Positions 21,262 to 29,372 of a stretch of DNA of 29,372 bases are shown here, piece after piece. This DNA comes from Apostichopus californicus (lineage: Eukaryota; Echinodermata; Holothuroidea; Aspidochirotida; Stichopodidae), in the NCBI GenBank assembly GCA_020650975.1, contig JAIPMN010003761.1:8037-37408 (forward strand), in the 5' to 3' direction. The notes below the pieces were generated by a model. That model was not told the DNA's origin and did no database searches. It was given only the letters and a program-made list of their open reading frames with translations. A program made the position numbers and the translations under genes. Positions within the stretch are counted from its first letter, which is position 1. Each line of letters opens with the position of its first letter.

Positions 21262-24200
21262 CTATGCCACGACAGGGAATATCTGGTCACACAAGATGAA
21301 TTGGACCAAACGCTTGATCAATTTAAGGAGCAGTACGGAGACAAACCAAGGTATTGTTTAAAAATTTATATTAGTGTTAGGGACAATGTAGTGACCATTC
21401 TTTAACTTTCTAGCATATTTAGGGAGAAAATTGTTGACCATTACTGTAAGTCAAAGTAAAGGATACTATTTGGGCAAAAGCTCAGCTTTTTCTTCGGAAG
21501 TTGTCAATGACGAATTAAAAAAGGCCTCCCCCCAAAAAAAAAAATATTAATAATAAAAGTAATTTCATAAAAATGTCACAAAAATTTAAAAAATAATAGT
21601 GCCACAAACAAGAAAGCCTCTCTTTACATGCTGCATTTTTGTCTGTTCAGTAACATATTAAATTATAATTGGCTATTGTTAGTTATTTTCCTTTGTAGGA
21701 CTTACAAACAGTAAGTCACTTAACCACTTGTAACTCTCAATGTAGATTATGCTGTTTAAATAAGTTTACATTAGATGCACTGTACACTGAGTCACTGAGT
21801 GTTTCGTGCAATGAACCATATGCATTTGTGGTTATTCTATAACACTAGGCCTAACACCAGGCCTAACCTCAAACGATAATTCAAGCTTATTTAGTCTGTT
21901 TATAAGTTGTTGATGATAAATGACATTTTCTGTACTTTCAAAATGGCGGAGGAAACATTTTTCAATGCTTGTTGGAAATTTGCAATATGGATATAGGCCT
22001 GTTTGAATGAAATAGGTCAGTGGTTACATCAATTGGCCCTTTACTGTAAACTTGATCTTGGACATGCCTTTACTGCTTTCACTTATTGAGTAGGCTAGTA
22101 ATTGGAAACTTTAGCCACCTGAGTGGCAGTGCTTTTTCTCATTTTTGTTTTTTGTAGAGTTACGTATGTTTTCGTAGCTTTTCATATCACTAAAAGGAGC
22201 GCTTACTCTACATAGTTCCAACTGTGTACAGTAGTTAAAAGCAATAATTGGTAATTTGATGTGAATAACAGGTACAGTGGCCAGTCTGCCACTAGGAAGT
22301 GGATTTTGGTTTCAGATTTTTTTCCAGTCATTTCTATTTTCTGTTTGTATTTTGAAGGCGAAAGTAACAATTATTGATTATGTCATCATTAAACATATGA
22401 CCTGATTTTCTTTTCATATTATGGCACAATAATGTGAAATTATTTCTTCTTTTCTATTTTTGTCTTTGCTTTTATCGCCAGTGATGGTCGACCGAGCAGA
22501 AAGGATCTCACCATCCTGGTAGCTCACAACGATGACCCAACCGATCAGATGTTTGTGTTTTTTCCAGAAGAGCCCAAAGTAGCCATCAAGACAATCAAAC
22601 AGTAAGAGTTATGATATCACTTAAAAGGAGCTCAATCTCTTTTTATTGTCACATCATATTGGCCAAGTCGGTTTAATATTCGCACATAATTGGATAGCCA
22701 TTAATCTGACTGAGAGATCTGTGAGGGTACAACAATTTCCTTTCTCCTGATTAGTTTGTAACATTGTTTATAAACTAAAATATTGCCTACCACGATGTTT
22801 AGTGTAACTTTTCTTGTTTCGTTTGCAATCCTTACCTCTAAATTTAACAATTCACGTATCATTTCAGGTACAAATGATTTCTCGCTTTTGAATTGCCAAC
22901 ATCAATCCTTCCATGTTACATTGAATCATGGTACCACCAAATTTGTCTCAATTGAACTTATAAGTGTATGGATTTGACAAAAGTCACTTGAGTTTTAGTT
23001 GTAGTTTGGTATCTAATTTTGACAAACTTATGGCAGATTCTTCCATTCCCTCACTTCCCTTCTCCTTTCCTCCTCTGACACAGCTATTGTACCCAGATGC
23101 AAGATGAGAATATCAGTCGAGCCATCATCATTGTTCAGAGTGGTATGACCCCCTCTGCCAAACAGGTGAGTCTCCCGTCTGTGGCTTTAGTTTCCATTAA
23201 CGATATTGGGACTCAAAGCACAGAACCAGCTGGTTGTTGTCGGTACTGGAACATGCCACCGGACTTGGGGAATAAGCTTGAACGATTCAAGTGTGAATTA
23301 AAAACTTACCTCTTTAAGAAAGCATTTTATTTAGACATTTCTTGACTGTTTGCATTTTTGTACTGTATGTACTTAATATTTTTTTTTTTTGTACAGCGCC
23401 GCTGAATGCACTTTTTCTTTGTAGATATCGTGCTTTATGAGTTAATAAAGATAAACATAATAATATATCACATCACAAAATGCCCTGCAGAATGGTCAAA
23501 TTGCTATGCAAACTGTGCAAAGATGTATAGCAGTTTTTGTACACAGACAGAAATTAGTATTTTGCAAAGGAACTTTCAGATCGTTTGAAACCGCTAAACA
23601 AAATTGGAGTAGTGAATCATTTTCCCTGAGACTTGCAGTACGAGCTCCTTTTACTTACATGGTGGTAGGAAATTAGGACTAGAGAAGATGCCCTTTAAAA
23701 TTGCATAAAACTACACATTTATTCAATAGTTGCTCATTGCTTGAATCTGTAGTACACTCCAATCTGTTCAATATAGAGGCTTTGTTACAAGTAAATCAGA
23801 GAGAGAGGTTGTATGGATTGGATTATTACATTCACTCATGTAGCACCCTATGATCCACACCCCATCGCTAGGAAATGTTCTTGCTTGCGATGGATATATA
23901 TATTCTGTGCGTAGGAAGTAGTGTATTCTTCGTTCACGAAAAATGCATTTTCTTTAGGATAATATCCTAACTGGAATTGAGTCTAAGTGTGATAATAAGG
24001 TTTATGTAGATTGTGGTATTATGAATATTTATATAGGCTTCATGTTGTTCAAAGATGGTAGATAAATGCATGATAATTATTTTCTCTCCAATGTCGGGCA
24101 TATTACGAACTTTTGCAACAAGTGCATCAGAGAAAGATAAGAATTAACAATAACGTTTCATTAAGGTTAGTGCTGTCAATCCTATTTAGCAAACGAGCGT

Positions 24201-27200
24201 TATTTTTTGGAGGCTTTTGAAGCTTAAATTTAATGAAATGTAATTTAGTTTGCACTTCTCGTAATCAGTGTTAGCATATATTTGTAATATTATATCTGAT
24301 ATTTTGTTTCAGAGTCTGAGTGACATGGCACCAAAGTACATACTGGAACAGTTCCTGGAGTCGGAGATGTTGATCAACATAACAGAACACGAGGTAAGGT
24401 GTAAAAAACCAGAAATTGTCGATTGAGAATTTGATGTGTCTTTGAAGAAAAAAAGGGATCACTTTCAGGAATAGTTAGGAAACAGTCGTTTTCAGTGCAT
24501 AAATGTAGAAAGGCATATATGAAGCTTGTGAGAGACTGTGCATTATACGACTAAATACTGTTTAAGGGATATCCTGGTGTCTGTTCAAAGTGCAGGAAAT
24601 ATTTCTGAATCTGTACTTCAAAAACCACATCCTCGTAGCATCTTGCATGATGAAGTAATTTTATGTCACCTTAGGCGAGGCACGAAAACCAAACAACTTG
24701 ATAGTTACGATGAAGATATTAATTTTAATATATATTTATTAATTTTACATTTTAGTGGTATTTGTTGGATCATGCATCTGGCAACATCATTTTGAATGAT
24801 GTCATAATGGAAACTTCAGCTGACCTTGTTTTTGTTTTTCTTTGAAATATTCACAATGGACAATAAATGCTACTTCTACGATAAAATGTCATTTGCATAA
24901 ATTTTAAAGTACAAAGAATCTTGACAGCTAAGCAAACATTTCAAAGGTATCAAGTTTCAAAGGCAAATCAAAGACAAATCAAAGACAATGAGGGGTTTGT
25001 TTAAGAAAGGTAACCTTTTGTGTAAAAAATTTGTTGTTATGTCATCACAGACCACCAACTGTGATCCATTGGAGGGAACAATTGAGGGTGTATCCTGTCA
25101 AAATAGGTCTTATTCAATCAACCATATCTTGAGTTACAGACAAGATATTGAGATTGGGTTTTCAACTAACTGTGGAATATTTTCCTTTCCCATATTAGCG
25201 TCACATTGCCTGCCACTGGAATATCCCTTTAATGGTACAAGACCAACAAGTTTATTTCATCAGATTTTCCAAGAATTAAGATTTATCAGACAACTTGAAG
25301 GAAATTAATGTTTTTTTTTTAATATGTCTACAATTTAGATAGCCTGACATATTCCATTGTAATATGATCTGCTTCTTAAGCAAACAGTCACTTCTCACAG
25401 AATGCACAAAGTATGTGAGGCAATTGATGCATCTTGCTGGCTAGGCTTGTATAATTGTGGTAAGGAATGACCACTGTCTGCTTTAAGATGAGCATTATAT
25501 TTACATTTTCCTTACAGTTTGTGCCGGAGCATGTGGTGATGACTCCCGAAGAAAAAGCAGAGCTTTTGGCCAGATAGTATCCTTTTACTTTTGACTTACA
25601 GTAATGGTCAACATTGTTTCCCCCTAAATATGCTAGAAAGTTCAAGAAATGGTCACTCACACTCCAAGTATTTCTCGCTGAGACACTTTATTGTCTGATT
25701 GAACACTCAATAATGTCTGAAAATGATCAGAAGAATCGGATCATTTCCCCAAAATTGAAACTTTCAGCATTTTCTAGCGAGCTAAAATTTTGAACCAGTA
25801 ATGATGACCTCTCCATGGCTGTGTGTGTGTTTGTGCGTGTTGAGAGTTTGCTCATGGGGTCTCCCCATCTGGAGTCAATAACAGCCTCCAAGAATGTGGG
25901 CTGGTGCTGCATTTCTGATCAAGTGCCAAATTGTCTCCAGCATTATTATCTGCGATCATCTTCTCGTAAATTATCTTGTTTCATCTCGTAACTTTAGGCA
26001 TACGTTTAAAGTCATCACAGTTTAAACCAGGGGTTCCCTAACTGGGGTGCATGAACCCCCAGGGGGTGCGTGAGTCCATCCCAGGGGGTTTGTGAGACGT
26101 TTCTGAAAGTCAAAACTAGAGTTCTTTTTGCAGAACTAAAATCTGATATATCATATAATTTAGTACTGTACAAATGTCATACCTATCAACAAACTCTTTT
26201 CGCATTCCATACGCATATGTTGCCATAGTAGTATCGTACTGTGCATGTGATAAATAACTGAATTATGAAACAGACACAGGCCGCATGACTTTGGTGAAGT
26301 TGGTGTACTCATGACATTACAATAGTATACTATGAACTTGATCTTTTACGAAGCATTGGTATGCGTATTATAGTATAATAATGACTCAGATCTTGTCTCG
26401 AAAAGTTGGGGGTTCGTGGACAACTCTGACATCCACAGGTTCGTGGGAGGATACAGTTAGGGAAACCCTGGTTTAAACTATAGTGGGAGAAAGTTTAACA
26501 TCGCTAGGCGAAACAATCTGGTGTTTCTTCCAATGCCAGAGGGATCCTGACTGTTTACAGGAATTCTTGCTTACTTTAACCATAATCTCATGCAAAAGTC
26601 CCGGAGCGCCACACAATTTTTTTTAAGCACCTGGTGTACTAGGTTTGCCAGGTTACCCCCAGAGGACTACTGTTACATGTAACATGCATCCTCAAATCAC
26701 GGAATGCTAACAAGTCATGTATTGAAACTGTGCGGGTATTAAGTACACAGAAAAGATAGGCCAAGCATGGGTCACTTTCTATTAGCCCATTGCTGTTGAA
26801 GATTTTGATAGTAACCCTGAAAACAGTGAACAATTTATGATTCAAATTTCAGGCTGTTCTTATAAAAATGTAGCCCATGTGTGTGGTAATGAAGCTGTTG
26901 TCTTATACTAATTTGTGTACTAGTAACAAACTATTGGAAAGTTTGGGAGATAGGCAGCAAGAATGTTACTTTCCATGACAAACTCCATAGCTTAAGCTTA
27001 GCCTACCACACTAAAAATAACTAAAATTATAAGTTCTTATACCCATCCAAGTTATGACATATAGCACCTGCTGAATGGATCAATTTAAACTACGTAAATA
27101 AAACACAAAGAAAGATTAGTTACCTCATCACCGATTACCACATGAATCTGGTGAGAAATTGCTCTAGTGATTCTGTAACTTTTGTTATTAAATTCCCCCT

Positions 27201-29372
27201 GCTCCTATCATCCAGTTTTGTTTTCTTCTATTTCCAAAAAGAATTACAAAACAGTTTCTGATATTTTCCATGTGACTGCCCTCGATGGATTAAAAGATTA
27301 CAGTAACTAATGATAACTGGAAGCTGTTTCACAACAACACATATCTGAATATGGAGTGTCTGGATCAGATCAAGCAAATACAAATTTTAAAAGCACTTCC
27401 ATCGTCAGAAGGGTTCCTTCCCACCTGGAAAAAATTAAGAGAAGATTTCTGATATGAGTTCAGTTTTACCACTACTTTTCAATAGACAGTGTGCTTTGAT
27501 GGGTTAATTTGTGTGCATAGTTTTGGTATTACTCATTAGGGTTAAAATGACTTGCTGGTGCTCATAACATCAAAGGTGATGAGACTGTTACCTCATATCA
27601 TCGCACGTCACATGACCCTTGAAGGTATTCATTCCCATACGGAATGAAGTATAGGAGATGGGGTTTCATTCCACTTACGTCATATTGAAGAGTTTCACTT
27701 TTATATTACTTTGAGCTTGCACAATTGGAACAACCTTCAATGAATCCCTTGATGAATACTTACATGCATTTTAGCAGATTACATAAGAGCAACCACTAGT
27801 AGATAATAATGCCAGTCATTGTGGAAAGGCGTCGGCTTATATTCAGTGTCCTCGTATGTGTTACTTGTTGGTCAACAATTTTTGTTTTCAAACGTTTCCT
27901 AAATTATGCATGAGATGATATTTGAGTATATTTACAGGGCAAATGTTCAAAGGTTGTCCGGTCCTCCATATTTTAGTTCGGACAACCCAAAATCAACTTT
28001 GGACTTGTAGGTTGTCTGGCAGACGATAAGATGTTTAAATCAAATTCAGATCCTATTTTAACTTTAATAACCCCAGATAGGTATAAGTGATAAATCACTT
28101 GGAGGTACTGAAGAAGAAAAAACGAAAAAATATTGGTAGGCCTGTGATCCTACTGAGGGAGATTTTTATATTGGCCCAAAGCCTAGTGTTCTATTCAGCA
28201 AACTTACATATATCTCCTGAAGTGTACATTTCAGTCGTGTTCATCATCTTGATACAATTTTTCAGACAACCAGATTTATTTGCACGGAGAACCAAACCTG
28301 GTAAGACCCGGTTGTTCTAGGTACAAAGCCTTAAAGATTTGCCCTGTATTAGTAATGTAATATTACCTTTTGTATTTGGTATCGTATTAAATGATAATTA
28401 AAACCCTAATTAGGACGGCTTAAATGGTTATAATTTCTGTGCTGATCTGTTTGTTAAATTTGCAGCTGTTAAATATCACCATGACCAAAACTTGTAGCCA
28501 AGTCAGATATTGACTTGAATTTTTTTATGTTTCATCCTCACATATTTTTAAATACCTCTTGAATCTTTCATTCTAAACTCAACTCGGATATTTTTTCTCT
28601 TTTTGAAAAGTGGTTTAAATAAGACAGACAGGTTGCAATTTCTACCCAATAATCTGACCTCTTCGTTTACTTGATACCCGGCACCGATTTAGCCAGGCAA
28701 ACTTTGGCATACCTGTCGAACCCACCCCCACATGAGAAACATCTGGTTCTTCATCGACAACAAGTTTCCTGTGACAAAATAGGGATATGAACCTATGTCT
28801 CTGTTTTAAAGCAGTTGATTACCTTCAATAACAAAAACTCCACTTTTCACAAGATGGAAATTCACTTGAGCGATGTTTTGTCCAAGGCCCATGAGCCTGT
28901 TGCGACAGTGCTTGACAGTAAGGGTTGATTATTTCTCGAGATCTGATAAGCAAAGCCTCTCATAATATACCAGGTGTACGGAGGTCAGGATGCAAAATGC
29001 ATCCTCTTCTCCAACGAGCAATTCGGGTTGACACCAAAAAAAGTCATCCCTGCAAAAAATTTAATTTTTTTTTTTTTTTTTGTGATGGAACCGCTCTGTT
29101 TTTTTTTAGTTTTTTTTTAAAGCAGAGGGTAGAAAGGACTGTGGCTAAATTTATGGGGCACTTGATTTACTCTTTTTTGTCCCTTCTTTTGTATTTTTTT
29201 TTTCTTCTCGTGTTTGGTGGAAATTATTTATTCTCTCATCAGTCGAGTGAATCAGACTACACCTCATTCTCTAGTCTAGTCTCTAGTATCCATTTTCATC
29301 ACATACATGTGGTTGAGTAGTCGTGGACAGTGCCTTAGAAATGTTTCCTTGACAGATGTAACCAGCAAACTC
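21262..29372 (+). CDS. POLR2E: RNA polymerases I, II and III shared subunit RPB5 (RPABC1), partial gene
   Basis: RPB5 is the 210-residue subunit common to all three nuclear RNA polymerases; its N-terminal jaw domain contacts downstream DNA and its C-terminal assembly domain resembles archaeal RpoH. Exons are 21262-21350, 22482-22601, 23084-23165, 24313-24393, 25518-25576 and 29366 to the window end, all in matching phase. They encode about 145 residues corresponding to human residues 20-165. Near-identical blocks include [52 protein letters not shown] and INITEHE. Against human there are small changes, for example [20 protein letters not shown] and [20 protein letters not shown]. The first exon, for the roughly 19 N-terminal residues ending in IRKTIMQ, was not found upstream, and the C-terminal exon runs off the window after Tyr-Lys-Leu. 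Five introns are U2-type GT-AG or unremarkable; the sixth is U12-type. Confidence 0.97.

Overview
This window looks like nuclear DNA from an invertebrate deuterostome, most likely an echinoderm. The evidence is GT-AG introns in every gene, small exons (about 45-250 bp) in large introns, a highly conserved RNA polymerase subunit gene, and many DNA-transposon remnants. The echinoderm guess rests on general impression and is not proven.

Layout. (1) About 402-6467, plus strand: the 3' part of a 2-O-sulfotransferase gene of the HS2ST/UST (heparan sulfate / uronyl 2-sulfotransferase) family. It has five clear exons, one tentative upstream exon and a stop at 6465-6467; its 5' end lies before the window. 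(2) 8311-16608, minus strand: a six-exon gene whose intron phases all agree and which predicts a 339-residue acidic protein that I do not recognise. It is convergent (tail to tail) with the sulfotransferase gene. (3) 16741-20726: a gene-poor block of DNA-transposon remains. It holds a 776-bp hAT-type element with an 8-bp target duplication, a decayed hAT transposase fragment on the minus strand, and an inverted-repeat element. (4) 21262 to the window end, plus strand: POLR2E (RPB5/RPABC1), the RNA polymerase I/II/III shared subunit, exons 2-7 by comparison with the human protein. Its sixth intron is a textbook U12-type (minor spliceosome) intron. That intron fills the last 3.8 kb and ends 7 bases before the window does, in the codons Tyr-Lys-Leu expected for RPB5.

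Repeats are the other theme. Three neighbouring elements (about 11488-12254, 13077-13671, 14762-16319) share GATTCCTTGCC / GGCAAGGAAT ends, a 3' hairpin and a core of roughly 145-bp tandem repeats. The core is rich in TGACCT half-sites and includes four perfect DR1 sites, the nuclear-receptor consensus of the HNF4/RXR class. Other items are clean hAT-type MITEs with 8-bp target duplications, a TTAA-flanked MITE, a LINE 3' end right beside a POLR2E donor site, and several minisatellites.

No tRNA or rRNA gene, CRISPR array, operon or bacterial feature was seen. The three genes have no evident functional link.
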